A stretch of 64,000 nucleotides of DNA. Source: Bilabrum cf. latius. Lineage: Eukaryota; Bigyra: Bicosoecida; Bigyra; Bicosoecida. Below are positions 10,055 to 22,344 of this stretch, in pieces (positions within the stretch are counted from its first letter, which is position 1; every line of letters starts with the position of its first letter). The notes beneath the pieces were generated by a model. That model saw nothing but the letters and a program-made list of their open reading frames with translations. It was not told the origin of the DNA and made no database searches. Made by a program: the position numbers and the translations under genes. Location of the stretch: the NCBI GenBank assembly GCA_965178125.1, contig OZ237742.1, positions 744,001 to 808,000 on the forward strand, read 5' to 3'.

Positions 10055-13000
10055 ATGTTACAGTACGCCCTTATTTCATTGACTGTTGCACTCAGTTGGC
10101 AGTGTTTACCCGCATTATCTCTGGCGAAGTCGTTTGGAGGGCAACGCACCGCACCAAACACTCTGGCAATCCAGAGTATGCTTCGAAGGGTGCGCTCCGA
10201 GCTGCTACTCGCAGCGAGTCTAGAAACAGTCTTAGCTCGGACAGACCGCCGGTTGTCGCTTGAACGTGCCATTCAGCAGAATGAGCGCCGCGAGAGGGCA
10301 CTGCAAGCAGCTTCCAGGTCGAGAGGTGATCCGCCCCCACCAGGTGGTTGGAAGAATTTCGGAACTTCTTACTAGAATACGATAATATCAAAGGACAAGC
10401 AGACCGGACTCTGGGTGCCAGATATCTCTTTCCCGTTCAGTGACAGCGGCTCTGCAACCATTGCTGCATCAAGCCGTCCAGCTGTCGCAAGGCAATTATC
10501 GAGCTCTCCCAGCTCATACGGTGTGCCTGAAGATAGCGTACTTGTTTAGCATTGTTTTGCAATGGCAAAAGCTTTGCACCAATTTGAGGCCGCCTCCGAT
10601 GGGCTCGGCTGGGTGCCCTGGGTCGACCTGCGCCAAGTCGGGCGAACTGCTGGCAGCAGCCCGGCGTTGGTTTCCAAGCAGCTTGTGCAGGAATCCATTG
10701 GCCTCATGGTTGCCATTGACACGATAAAGCCGGTTCGTGGGACACAAGCTGCACTGAACGAAGCGTTGTCTGCTTGCAGCACAACCCTAACCGGCCTAGC
10801 AAGCAGGCTCGACCGGCATGGCGGAAAGGCGCGTGGCAATCGTCTGGAGCGCTCCAGCCGAGACATGCTGGCAATCGCTGCTTTTATTGCCCGCTCATCC
10901 GTGGGCTACGACGCACAGTGCTCGCTCAACTGTTCCTCAGCCTGGTCGCGCGCACTCGGAGAGGACCGCGGTTCACAGGCCGTGACAAAGCTTCTTGCCG
11001 CGGGCAAACCGGCAGTGCAGGCCATCCGCAGCGCATCCGAGCTGCCGGGCGGTTTGAATGCTATTGGTATGAAATCATGGATCGATCGTTCGCTCAACCG
11101 CACAAAGTCGCATGCAACCAGAGGAGCAGCGACCGATGCACAGAGCGGAGCATCGCCTCAGTTGCAGTGCGCCAGCCCCAGGAGCGACGACTAGAAGGGC
11201 AGCAAGACCAGCCAGGGCGGGGTGTGCCTGGATTTCATCTCAACGACCCATGGAACGACGTTGACGGCATCCATTCGGCGGGAAGCTAGCACCGACAGCG
11301 CTGAGCTGCCGTAGCGCTCAGTTGCAGGCTCGGTTCGACTTGCCCACGATCCGATGCTGGGGTGCGCACACCTCGGCCTGGTGCATGGAACAGAAGACTC
11401 GCAGGACGAGGTCACAGAAACCATCGAGATAGGGCAGCTTGCTTCCAGTCGATTCGCTGGAGCTTCCTATCGTGACGGTCACGGCCCGAGGAGGCGTGCC
11501 CTCGGTGCAGGCACGACCGACATCAGGCTAGATCAGCGAGGCAGGAGCAGCCCTGTCCCTACGAGCTCATCCAAAGGGACTGCACGGCAAGGCAGAGCTC
11601 CAGGTGGGGCGCTAGTACCAACGCATGTCATCCACGGTCACAGGTACGGCGCAGCGTTGGCACCTAGTCTCGGATCCAGGCACGGTTCCTCCCTTCCCGG
11701 CATAGCTCACCACTCAGTGTCCAAGACCAGGAGAAAGCTTGCTTCCTACCTGAATGCCACTGTCGCTAGGCGCCAGGTCGACGCACTTCGAGCTCTTCAG
11801 CAGAGAGCAGGGGGCACTGGCGGAGCAGTAGCTGCCGGGCAGATCCCGGGCGATTTCCTAGCGCCCATCGCAGGGGACGGTCGCATCGAGAGAGAGGACG
11901 TGGACCGCGTGGCGGCGGCTGTGAGGGGGCTGCTCTCCTGCCCCGTTTCGGTTGGGGACAAATACTCCGCCCAGCTGGGCCCCTTTCTCGGGATCGGGGA
12001 GGCAGGTCGAAGCACAAACAGCAAAGTAGCCGAGGTGCTGCGCATCCCCGGGGCCCTCGAGAGCATGCACAGCTTGGAGTGCGGGGAGACGGGCTCAGGG
12101 GGCGGCTCTTCGATGTGGAGCAACTGGAACCTGGGTGGCGTGCAAAGGAGGGCTGGGCCCGAGCGGTGCGACGTTCACGACAGCTGGCATGCGGTATTCG
12201 AGCTGGCTGCCGAGTCCATCTCCCTGAGAGCGATGTCTGAAGCCGGGAATAGCTCCAGGCGCACTGTCGGTGGTCCCGACCGACAGAGAAGCGATATCAC
12301 CCTTAACTCCGAGCCTAGCGTTTGGGAAGCTGCAGTATTCATGATGAGACAGGCATGGTCCGCCCTTGCCACCTGGTTGAGCCTCGCTACAGGTGGAGAC
12401 TTGCAGGGTGCAGCATTACCCACGTCGACCCGATCGAAAGCGGATGCTAGCTAGTACAGTCTTCTGTCAACACCTACAATTCGCTTTGCGCCTGGCCACG
12501 CCTCAAAAGCTGCCGGGGCTGGCGTTATGGACCGCAGGCGTCGGACGAAAGGCGACTCTGGCGGTTCCCGCAGTAATTCGGTGGATACTGAGGCTCTAGA
12601 GCAGTGGCCTGAGGGGCTCCCCAAGCCGTACGAAGAGGAGCACGAGAGAGGCAGGCAGCGGTTGAAACGAGGCGGGTTTCTTGGTCCAGTGCTGAATCCC
12701 AAGCGGCCCATGGACCATTTCCTCGGCATCGACTGGGAGTGGGCGGGGTTCCGGGCTACGCAGGTCATCGGTTTCGTGACTGTTGTCCCCGTTCGACTTG
12801 CTGCCGATGCGGCGCTGGTCGGGCTGAATGCGGTGGTGCATGCCGCCGATGCGATCGGTTTTCTCGTCGTGGACGCGATTGGTCTTGCACCAGCCGAAAG
12901 GAGCTGCGCGCCTGCAGCCGGCCAAGCAGGCCTGGTACAGTTCCCCGCGTGCCTGACTCGCGGAGTCATCCACCCAACCGTCGAAGGGATAGGTGGTACC

Positions 13001-14707
13001 GGCAGCGTGGAGTGGATTGAGTCGCAAGTTGAGTGGCTGGACAGGCGATTGGTGCGTCTGTTCAGGCAGGCAGGCATGTACCGCTTCGTTTCAAGGCTTT
13101 GGTTCGTCTACGACGCGATGGTCGAGGCTGCATTCCCGCCCTCAGACACGAACTACCACCGGGCTGAGGTGCTTGCACTCCTGCAGACTGGTACTGCCCT
13201 CACGTCGATGGCTGCAGCGGCGCGAGACCGGGCGCACGTTGCGGCTACGGAGGCAGTTTCTCTCGTGCTTGGCAGCCGCCCGGTCGATCACGACACTGCA
13301 TCGCTGCTGCTACAGCAGAGCGGGCGAATGCAACTCATCGGACGGGAGGCGGCGCTTGATATTCATTGCACTGCAACGTGGAGCGGTGATGACCCAGCCT
13401 CCTCCTCGCTAGCTGCCTGCCTGGCTGCCCTCAGCAGCAGCGATTAGGACGGCCGCTCGAATGCTGGCTTTAGGCACCGCGCGTGGGAGGCGGAGCAGGT
13501 AACTGCAATCGTTGACGCCAGGGTCGGCATGACCTCAAATTCTGCGGCTGGTGCCGTGTATCTGAGGCTGCGACCGTCTGCTTGGTGGCAGCTCTACCCC
13601 CCCTTGTCTGTCACAGAGGTGTCATTTCCGCCATCTCACATGCAGATGCAGGGCCGGGCCACTTCGAGCCATGCTGCCGTTGGCCTTGTAGCTGCATCTC
13701 GCTGTGTTGGCGACTTGAAGTGGAGCGGAGAATGCCCTTGGAAGCACCTGCATGATGTGCAACCGAGGCAGCTGGGCCTCTAGCCCTCGAGGCTCGGTTT
13801 GATGGCAGAGCCAAGAGCAGGCGGCAGCAGCCTATGGCTGCTCGCACACGGAGAAGCACGCGATGCAGCCCCAGATGACCCCAGCACAGCTGACTCCATG
13901 CGAACGATGCACGCCCTTTTATTGCCTGATTCGAAACAGGTAAGCCGGTGCAAAGCCCAAGGCAGCGCGACCGCTATTCAAGGACCTGGCGGGAGCACGC
14001 CGTGCGTCGTGCAGTCTGATGAGCTGGCCAGGCTGCTCCAGAACGCCAAGGAGGCACTTGCACAATGGCTTGATCCAGCAATGGCAGGAACTGGTGGGAC
14101 GTCGACCTCTAGGAGAGAGGCGAGCGAGGCGAGCACGAGCGCGCAGGAGCGCGAGCAGTTGCTCCGGCGAGCGCAAGCAGAGCAGGCCCCGGTCACGGGC
14201 CAGAATAACTCACGGTCGCATCAAAGTGGTACAACAACGCAGTCAGCGAGGACGCGCTGGCAGCACGAGCATGCCGTGCCTGCTTGGCTTCGAGTTCTGC
14301 TCCTAGGCTCGGACGGCGTGCGCAGGAGCGAGCTCCCGCTGGACGTGGAGGCTGTGCTCGCTCTGCTCCCCGCCTCTCGCGGTGGTGACACGGGCGATGC
14401 TTCGATGAAGAATCAACGACCAAGCAGTGGCGGTGGGCGGTGGGTGCGAGCGGAAAATGGAATAGTGGTTGGCGGGGGGAGCCGCGGGAGGGGGTAGACC
14501 GGTGGTGCTTCGGACGGGACTGGAGCTGGTACTGGCACGATGCGCCTGCACATACTCGTGGGGGAGCTTTGCGACCGGATGGCCGGGGTGATGGGTGCTG
14601 TCTCATGGGAGGCGGCAGCTCCAGCAGTTTCTGATACTCGGGGTGGGTAGGGGGCACGTGTGGACACCTGGGTGATTGCCCTGGCGCAGGGGCCAGGGGC
14701 GTGCTGA
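10055..14707 (+). CDS. Large secretory-type protein, function unknown
   Basis: One frame runs 1,551 codons, crossed only by TAG (10373, 11192, 12452, 13445, 13781, 14495 and others, about nine in all). It ends at TGA (14705). I took the ATG at 10055 because it begins a good signal peptide or anchor (MLQYALISLTVALSWQCLPALSLA). An earlier ATG at 9956 is in frame. After a basic helical stretch come long regions of mixed complexity. A better-ordered part lies near 12690-13200 (VLNPKRPMDHFLGIDWEWAG, then an apolar Ala/Val-rich stretch near VIGFVTVVPVRLAADAALVG, then WLDRRLVRLFRQAGMYRFVS). I recognise no family. The length of the open frame argues that it is real. Confidence 0.5.
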
Positions 14708-14929
14708 TCTGATCTTGTTCGATTCGATTCGAATGCCGGGTCGATGGATGAAGCAGATAGAGAGAACGAAATACATGAATCGTTATAACTCACGACAGTC
14801 CAACAGCGCCAGAGTCTCCCCAAAGTGGTGCCTGGCTGGCAGCCTCGGCAGAGCCTTCTCTGCCAGCAGCCCAGTTCGCCCAGCCAGAAGCTAGGATGGG
14901 AGGGGAGACAGGTCCAACAGCCAGTTAGT

Positions 14930-15496
14930 TCACTCCTCGTCGTCGTCATCGTCGTCATCCAGGTCGTCCAACGGGTTGTCACTCTTCTTCTTCATAACAC
15001 GGAAGAACTCGTCGGGGCTGATGAAGCCGTCCTTGTCCCTGTCTGCCTCCTCAATCATCTCGCGCATCTCGTCGTCGGTCAGGTTCTCGCCCAGCTCCGT
15101 GGCCACGCGCTTCAGGTTCTTGAAGCTGATCTTACCCGTGTTATCGTCGTCGAACAGGGCAAATACCTTCATGATTTCCTCGCGGCTGTCCCTCTCGCCC
15201 ATCTTGCCGGTCATCATCTCGACAAACTCGTTGAAATCGATGGTCCCGGAATCGTCGGCGTCAACCTGAGCAATCATCTCCTTCACCTCGCTCTTCTTCA
15301 CGGCAAAGCCAAGCGCGCGCATTGCCGCCTTCAGCTCCTTAGCATCAATGGTTCCGCTTCCATCGGTATCAAATAGGTTGAAAGCCTCTCGCAGCTCATC
15401 CAACTGCTCGGTATCCAGCTTCGGTGCGTCCGCGCGACGGGAGCTCCCACCCAGGCCGCCACCAAGGCGCCCCTTCGAAGCAGATGGGCTAAGCAT
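14930..15496 (-). CDS. CEN: Centrin (EF-hand calcium-binding protein)
   Basis: The 188-aa protein has four EF-hands with canonical loops [36 protein letters not shown] and [12 protein letters not shown], the helices typical of centrin, and a short basic N-terminus ([13 protein letters not shown]). Centrins form calcium-responsive fibres at basal bodies and centrioles. The tail is unusual: instead of ending shortly after EF-hand 4, it carries [17 protein letters not shown], a run of acidic residues. I chose the ATG at 15496 because the sequence upstream in this frame resembles non-coding DNA with an acceptor-like CTTGCAG. There is no TAG and the stop is TGA. It is divergently oriented to RABL2, another ciliary gene, 483 bp away. 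Confidence 0.93.
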   Translation of the reverse strand: MLSPSASKGRLGGGLGGSSRRADAPKLDTEQLDELREAFNLFDTDGSGTIDAKELKAAMRALGFAVKKSEVKEMIAQVDADDSGTIDFNEFVEMMTGKMGERDSREEIMKVFALFDDDNTGKISFKNLKRVATELGENLTDDEMREMIEEADRDKDGFISPDEFFRVMKKKSDNPLDDLDDDDDDDEE

Positions 15497-15979
15497 AGCT
15501 CTAGACTGCGTTGACCTCAACGATGCCTGCAAGAGTTGCAGCGGGAGCAAGAATTGAACAGAGTCAGAGCGTGGAATCAAACCACCAGCTGGTCCTGGGC
15601 GCCACGGCGAGTGCAAACGACCGCACCGGTAACTACCAAATGCAATCGACACGATGCCTAATCTTCATGGCCACTAGCAGCAAACGGTGCTGACTTTGAC
15701 GTGGGCAACCACTGCCAGAGCGATGCTGTATCTAGTTGCCGCCAACCAACCAGCACACGCGCCAACCCAGATCAAACCAACGATATGAAATCATAACAGT
15801 ATGCACACACTGATTGACACATCTTTCTTACCATATTGATATCCGCTGCTGACCAAGAGGCACTGCGAGAGGTTGCCGTTGGGCCCGCCAGGTCTTCAAA
15901 ATCGAGATCGAAACTATACGCTACAAATGAACCGATTGAACTTCGGAACTATCGTCAACAAATAGAACAGCGACAGTCT
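15497..15979. promoter_or_regulatory. Divergent promoter region between centrin and RABL2
   Basis: This 483-bp AT-richer spacer separates two ciliary genes transcribed outward. It contains GTTGCC/GGCAAC half-sites at 15704-15709, 15735-15740 and 15872-15877. These resemble RFX X-box halves, but I see no full X-box. Regulation is inference. Confidence 0.35.
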
Positions 15980-16918
15980 ATGGCTGGCGTATCCGCTGAG
16001 GAACCGGAAAAGAAACCTGTTCCCATCGAGAGGGAGGAAGATGAAAAGGAAGGAATCGAGCCTTCGGATTTGAAAGTGATATTGTTAGGTGACAGCGCTG
16101 TTGGGAAAAGCAAGCTAGTTGAGAGGTTCTTACTGGACAAGTACAACTCGAGGACAAGATCAACATATGCGCTGACACTATATAGGTAAGTTTATCTGGC
16201 CGGTGATTCGTGGGTGTCTTTTGCACATGGTGAAGCTGAGCAAACGTCACCTCCAACGGGTCTGAGCCTGTGGTGCCCTCTATGCAAGCGCAGGTATGAC
16301 TGCAAGATGACAGTTGATGATACAATAGGCGAAGAAGAGTTCAAGGTAGATATCTGGGACACGGCAGGCCAGGAAAAGTTCAACTCGATGCACGCCTCGT
16401 ACTACTACGGCGCCCACGCATGCATTATGGTCTTCGACGTGACTCGGAAAGCTACCTATCAGCATTTGCCAAATTGGTACAATGAATTAAGAACATACTG
16501 TCCGAAGATACCCTGCATTGTCCTGGCGAACAAGATCGATTTCAACAAGGAGGTCACAAAGAAGTCCTTCAAGTTTCCCATCAAGCACGGCCTGCCCATG
16601 CGTTTCGTGTCTGCCGCGGATGGCACGAACGTCGTGCAGATCTTCTAGGAAGCGATTCGGGACGCCATGGTGTACAAACGGACGAGCACGGACATCATGG
16701 CAGACGTGATGGACCTGCTCTAGGACGAGAGGCTGGGGGAGGGGCACGCAGGCAGGTTCTCCAAGGTGAGAGCAGAGGCGCGACGGGAAGACGGGGGTGA
16801 TAGCGGGGCTGATGGCTCTGCTGCTGGGAGTGGTCCTGGCGGGAGCAGTGCCGGGGGGGAGGAGGAGAAGGAAGGGGACAGTAGTGCTGAATCGGGGAGC
16901 GGAAGTGGGGGTACCTGA
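15980..16918 (+). CDS. RABL2: RABL2-like ciliary small GTPase
   Basis: Exons are 15980-16185 and 16294-16918, with a 108-nt intron (GTAAG...GCGCAG). The 276-aa protein has P-loop GDSAVGKSK, the RABL2-specific RTRSTYALTLY, WDTAGQEKFNSMHASYYYGAHACIMVFDV, NKID, and SAADGTNVVQIF. Each aligns with known RABL2, which helps load IFT trains and export BBSome cargo in cilia. Two TAGs follow the G-domain core: IF-TAG-EAIRDA (16646) and DLL-TAG-DERL (16721). Both sit within conserved C-terminal helical sequence, so they cannot be true stops. An acidic Gly/Ser-rich tail ends at TGA. The start at 15980 is the first ATG in frame before the G domain. Confidence 0.93.
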
Positions 16919-17086
16919 GGCGAGGCGAGGCACGTAGAGCCCCTTCTCTTTTGGATTGAATCACTTAGCACGATTTATCATCAGTTGGCTCGAGCGATGC
17001 GTGATAAATTGTGTGGGTATCTTGGCATTGCTTGTCAACTCTGTGGGTTGGGGTTTAAGGCCCTAAGCGAACGACCATCAACACCA

Positions 17087-18809
17087 TCAGTACACGTCGG
17101 CTATCTGGTCCGCAATGGAGTCGCCCATGCGCACCCCCATGCCCACCTTGCCCTTGCCCTTGGACGTGATGCCCTTTTTCTTGTTCCTCTTCTTGAAGGC
17201 CTTGATCATGTCGTTGATCAGCTTGTCAACGGCCTTGCTGAGAGCTAGGCACGAGTCCGCGTCCAGACTCCCTTCCTTATTCTCGCAGCCCTGGGAGACG
17301 GCAGCCATGAGGAGGTCCCTGAGTGCATCGCGGAGGGGGGCGCGGCTGCCACCTTCCTTACGCAGCTGCACTGCCTTGCCGCACAGCAGCTCCATGGCCA
17401 CGCAAAAGTCCCCAGTCGTACCCAGGGGCATGGCCTCGGCCTTCTGGCGATCCGTGACTGCCTTGTCCTCGCCTGCGCCCTCCTCGTCGATATCTCCGGT
17501 CATCTTGGCGGCGGCCACATCGTCGGGATCCTCCTCGCCCTCGCCCTCGCCCTCGGCGCCATCATCGCTGTCGCTGTCGCTGTCAAGCCCCATGGCCGCG
17601 CTGGCGATGCGCTTCTCCTCGTACTTCTTCACGTTCGCCTGCCACTCCCTCAACGCCTTGGGGTCCTTGGGCTGCTCCCCAAACTTTTTGATGATGCGCT
17701 CCCTCCTCCTCCTGTCCTTCTCCGTCATCTAGGCGAGCTTGCTGTCCAGAGCGGCCTGCTCCTCGGCGGCTTTCCTAGCTTCCTCCTCCTCTTGCGCCTT
17801 TTTCTTCGCCTCCTCCTCGTCGGCGGCTTCGGCACCGGCACCGGCGCCGGACGAGGGTCCCTCGCCGTCCCCCTCCCCCTCGTCCTCGTCTGCAAACTCT
17901 CCGTCGTCGTCATCTGCGAAGCCGTCGTCCTCGCCATCGTCTGCAAACTCGTCGTCTTCGCCAGCGACCTCGTCCTCCCACTCCTCCCCTTCCCCGGCCG
18001 CTGCGCCCGCCCCTGCCGTGCCGTCTTCCAGCTCATCCTCCCACTCCTCGCCCTCGGGCTCCGCGGCGGCAGCCGATGCTGGCGCGGGCGCAGCAGCCGA
18101 TGACGCGCCACCCGCGGCGGCCCCACGGCCCGACTGCTTAGTCTTCTCTTTTCTTCGCTGCTTCTTCTTGCTTGCTGCCTCTTTCTTTGGCCTCTTTTTC
18201 AACAGGTTGAGCTTGGCCTGCACGTGCTTGCTCGCTTTGTTGGCCTCCTCGCGCTTCAAGCAGCCAGCCTGGCCGCTGCAGCCGGCTTCAAACCCCTTGA
18301 TGAGACTCTTCAACACAGCACCATCAGTGGCCTCATTCCCAATGGCCTCTGCGCCCATGGCACGGTCCACGATGACACTGGCTACTCCGCAGAAGTCGTC
18401 CATGGTGGCCAGCTCCATCTTGTCCAGGTTGGATGCAATGGTTTCCCTGCCGACAGCCTCGATCTTCTCTTCTTCCTCTTCAGCATCCTCACCATCAGAC
18501 CCTCCCATCAAGTCATCTGCGACTTCTTCCTCTCCACCTGATGCGAATTCCTCGTCGGACAGATCATCTGCGATACAAGCAAAGGCGGGCGCAAGCGCGG
18601 CGATGCAAGCTAGACGCACTGCTGTAGGTAACTATAGTGCGGATTGAATGCACTCCTTGTAGTAGTGTTTAGCGCGTCACTTGCTCACCGAAATCTGCGA
18701 TACGTGGAGAACGTAGGTTGCATTCGAATAAGAGCGGTTCCAAACGTAACCATTATAAAGATGCTGCAGCTTGCAGCTGACAGACACCATAATCAACAAG
18801 CTCACCCAT
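17087..18809 (-). CDS. EIF3J: eIF3j-like translation initiation factor with duplicated domain
   Basis: Exon 1 is only 18806-18809 (ATG plus one base). A 238-nt intron (GTGAG...TCGCAG) leads to exon 2, 18567-17087. The product (494 aa) starts MDDLSDEEF. Its C-terminal half resembles eIF3j: EEWEDE acidic stretches, a basic coiled region EKDRRRRERIIKKFG, a helical block DFCVAMELLCGKAVQL...LRDALRDLLMAAV, then KKRNKKKGITSKGKGKVG and a short acidic/aromatic end (DQIADVY). The first half contains a second helical block (DDFCGVASVIVDRA...VLKSLIKGFEAG...KHVQAKLNLLKKRPKK), which looks like a diverged copy. eIF3j helps the 40S subunit select mRNA and dissociate. The protein is about twice the usual length. 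One TAG (17729) separates the halves; the stop is TGA. Confidence 0.6.
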
Positions 18810-19118
18810 GACTGTTTCTTATTTCTTTGCTTTTTGTCGCGTTCTAGACCTGCTGGTTGCTCTTGGGCGACCTATTGGTTCCGCAACGACGCCGCGCAAA
18901 CTAAGTGCACGCAACCCCAATCTCGCGGTGTGGATTAATGGCGGTTGAGTCGAACAACTTTTGGCGGGCTGCAGCAACGAATCAATCGCCTAATTGTATC
19001 ACTTTGAAGTGTATTGGAAGTTGCATCTTGTGATCCATCGCCAGGGTATCACGGTCTGAGCGCTTCGTTCTTTTCAAGGCCAGTGCGGCAACAATCTCTC
19101 GCTAGCCAACCAGCCAAT
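18810..19118. promoter_or_regulatory. Divergent promoter region, eIF3j-like / inositol phosphatase
   Basis: This 309-bp AT-richer gap lies between two outward-facing starts. It has no ORF of interest. It should hold both promoters and 5' UTRs. Confidence 0.4.
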
Positions 19119-22100
19119 ATGTCTGATCGCGCCGGTGACGACCTAGTATCGCGCATGCGCCGAATCGAAGGTACGTCTGGGGCTAGTGGATCGTATGGTG
19201 GGGGTGCTGGAGCGGCTGTGGGCAGCACAGGGGCTGGCGACGTGCAGCAGCAACTGTCTGCGCTATCTGCGCAAATGCAAGGCATTCGGGAAGACAACAA
19301 GAAGATTCAGGAAAGCCTGCAAGGATTGAGTCAGCTGAAACCGTTAGTTGAGCAGCTGTCGCAGCTCACTTAGGCAGTAATAACGATTAGCAGCGGGGCC
19401 GCGGGAGCACCACCGTCTGGCGCGCGGCAACATGGGGGCGCGCCCACCGTGGAGGAGTCGCCCGCTCGCCCAAGCCCTGGCATGCGCTCTGTCGCGTCAG
19501 CATCCCAGCCATAGATAGAGCTCCAGCGCTCGGGCATGTCGGCAGATCCCACTGCGCCGTCCAGCGGAGCCGCTGCTCCTGCCCCGCAGGAGAGCAAGGC
19601 ACCGGATGACGACGAGGCGGCACTGAGGGCGATCCGCAGGGACCTTCCGCCGCCACAGAGCGGGACAGGGGCCGATTTCTCGGCGTCTGGCAGCCTGAGG
19701 GCGGCCGCGGGCGCAGGTGCCGGCCCCAGTGTGGGCCCGGGTGCCGGGGCTGCCTTCCCCAACCCCGCCGCCCCGGAGCCCCCCGTTGACGAAGAGGACG
19801 CGCTGCGCGCGGCCCAGGCAGAAGACATCCCGCCGCACGGCCTCGTAGAGGACGGAAAGTGGACGGCTGCCCCCGTCCCGGTGGAGAGCGACATCCGGAT
19901 CTGGACGGGCACGTGGAACATGGGCGCCAAGGACCCTTTCCACAAGAAGGACATCACCAAGAGCATGGACCTCGTGACTAGGACCCTGGAAAAGTTCATC
20001 CCGCTGGACTATGACGTGTACGTGGTCGGCGTGCAGGAGGCCATGAGCGACTCGCTCTACCAGGCCATCGCTGCATACACGGGGTGCTTCCAGCTGCCGC
20101 TCTACTCGAAGCTTGAGCCGGCCAAGGAGTCAAAAGACAGCGGCACGCACTCTAGGCGCATGGGCAGGGCCATTTGCGTGCAGGAGTTCCTGGACGACTT
20201 TGCAGACGGTGAGCTTGGCCTTGAAGAATGCAGCATTGCTCCGCGCGCTGAATCTGCTGCGTTTGGCTTGCCCGGGCTCGCCCAACGTTTTCCACGGTCC
20301 TACGTTTTCCCGACCACTTTTCCAGCTGTCCTCCCAACCCGCCCGCAGGCAAGCCCCCGACACCGGTGACCACCGTGCTCAACATGATGGACCGCGTGTA
20401 CGGCAGGGGTGACGGCGCTCTCCTGCGGCCCAAGTTCACCGGGATCGCGGTCTTCGTGTCGGCGGCCGCCGCCCCGTACGTCCGCCTCCTCGGCGTGTAC
20501 AAGCACTCGTTTGGGGCCACTGAGGGCAGCAAGGGCGGCGTGGGTGTGGCTCTGGGAGTCTACGACCAGACCATGGCCTTCGTGAACTGCCACCTGGCCA
20601 GCAAGCGGATCGCTGCAAGGCAGCAGCAGTACAGCGATCTCGTGGAAAGGCTCGGCGCCAAGCTCGGGGGGCGCGGTTTCGGCCTCAACGAGGAGTTCCA
20701 TCACATCGTTTGGATGGGCGATCTTAACTACCACTGCACCGGCGTCACGGCCGAGGAAGTGGCCACCATGATCAAGCAGGGCAGGCTGGAGGACCTGCTG
20801 ATGCACCACGACGAGCTCATCCAGGAGAGGTTTAACAAGAGGGTCTTCTTCAACTACGACGAGCCGCTCATGCCCAGGGACTTCTTCCCGACGTACAAGA
20901 AGGTGCCCCACCGCGGCACCATCGACTACGACCGCGACCCGGACTGGGTCAAGCGGGTGTACGAGCTCTACTACAAGGAGCCTCTCATCAAGGGAGGCAG
21001 GACCGTGGAGCGCGTGCCGTCGTGGACGGACCGCATCCAGTACCACTCGCTCAGGTCCACCTACGGTAGGCTGCTTCCCGAGTCGACGGACCCCGATCAG
21101 GAGGGCGCCCCACAGAACTACCGCCCGGTAAATGACGGCATGGACATCAGCGACCACTCGCCTGTCTTTGCGACCTGGAGGCTCCGCATCAAGCTGGATG
21201 CGTGCGACGACGACGCCGTGGCTGAGGCTGCTGCGGCCAGGCAGCGCATACGCGGCTGCGCCATCGGTACAGGTACGCACGGCATCTCTGTGTGGCAGGT
21301 GCACCCCGTCCTGCGCCCCGTCCACTGCGTGGTCATCGTCAAGAACGTCCGGATCCTCTACAAGAAGGGCACGGGCGCGCCCAGGGCCCTGTCACTGCTG
21401 TTCCCTCTGCCCTTCGAGGATGGAGACGACCTCCCGGAGAGGTCAAAGGCAGTGCGCATGCCCTCTGCCGCCACGGCCTCGCACAGCTACAACCAGGCCG
21501 TGGACTCCGTGCCCTGCGTCGTGAACGCCGTGATCAGCCGCGCCGGCAAAATCCCCGACCTGCACCTCCTGCTCAAGGTGAGCCTGGACGACGGAACCAA
21601 GGCGCAGACGGTCGTGCAGATGCGCGACCTTGGCATCGACGTGCCGGTGGCACCCCCCGCGCTGCAGGGAGCCATCGAGAGGCGCAGGCACCTGCCGCTC
21701 ATCAGCCAGGGCAGGCCCGCCGAGTCGAGGGGGCACAAAGTAGCCGTTGAGTTCACGGTGGACTTCCGCGCCACGTACCTGGAGGACGACGAGGCGGCAG
21801 AGCACGGCCTGGCGCTGGGGCTGGACGGGTACACCAAGACGGCGCTGGCGCAGGGCGGGGCCAGCGCCGCCGGAGGCGGGGCCGGTGCTCTCGACGTGAG
21901 CGCCGCGGCGGACCGTCTTCGAGGCACCGGAGGCGGCATGGGCACTAGCGGCAGCGTGCTCGCCTCCCCGATGCGTGGGCCCATGTACCGCGACGACAGC
22001 GTGGACGGGTCCTTCGTTGGCAGCGGTGCTGCGGGGTCGGCGTACGGTGGAGACAGCGGCAAGGGCGCTGCTGGGGTGTACGAGGAAGTCGTGATCGACG

Positions 22101-22120
22101 TCGGATCTGACGACGACTGA
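19119..22120 (+). CDS. Inositol polyphosphate 5-phosphatase
   Basis: Exons are 19119-20208 and 20349-22120, with a 140-nt intron (GTGAG...CCGCAG); the product is 953 aa. Order: a Gly-rich N-terminus, a coiled coil (QQQLSALSAQMQGIREDNKK), a disordered linker, the catalytic domain, then a beta-rich C-terminal domain and a Gly-rich tail. Catalytic motifs are all present: TWNMG, VVGVQEAM, WMGDLNYH, VPSWTDRIQY and DISDHSPVFATWRL. Such enzymes remove the 5-phosphate from PtdIns(4,5)P2, PtdIns(3,4,5)P3 or soluble inositol phosphates at membranes. There is no SAC domain, so it is of the SHIP/type II/plant 5PTase sort rather than synaptojanin. TAGs at 19371 and 19512 lie in the N-terminal part; the stop is TGA. 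Confidence 0.9.
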
Positions 22121-22344
22121 GCTGGCGCGCCCACTTCGGCCTCGGTGGGTTAGATCTAATGGAGACCACGGGGCTGGCTGCAAGGCTCAAAGAGGTTGTG
22201 GTGCCGTCGGTGTGGCAGTACGAGCGGATGTTGTGTTCCAGAAGATTAAAATATTGCAGTCGTGGTCCGTGTGCCAGTTCTGGCTCGTTCAAGGCCATCA
22301 ATTGTGGTCAACCGCTGCAGGCTTGCCAGCTCAAAGGGCGCGCA

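Noticed and set aside
14976-15269. Plus-strand ORFs over centrin
   Set aside because: Antisense shadows of EF-hand codons.
17739-18647. 302-aa Ser/Ala-rich plus-strand ORF
   Set aside because: Antisense shadow of the acidic eIF3j-like exon.
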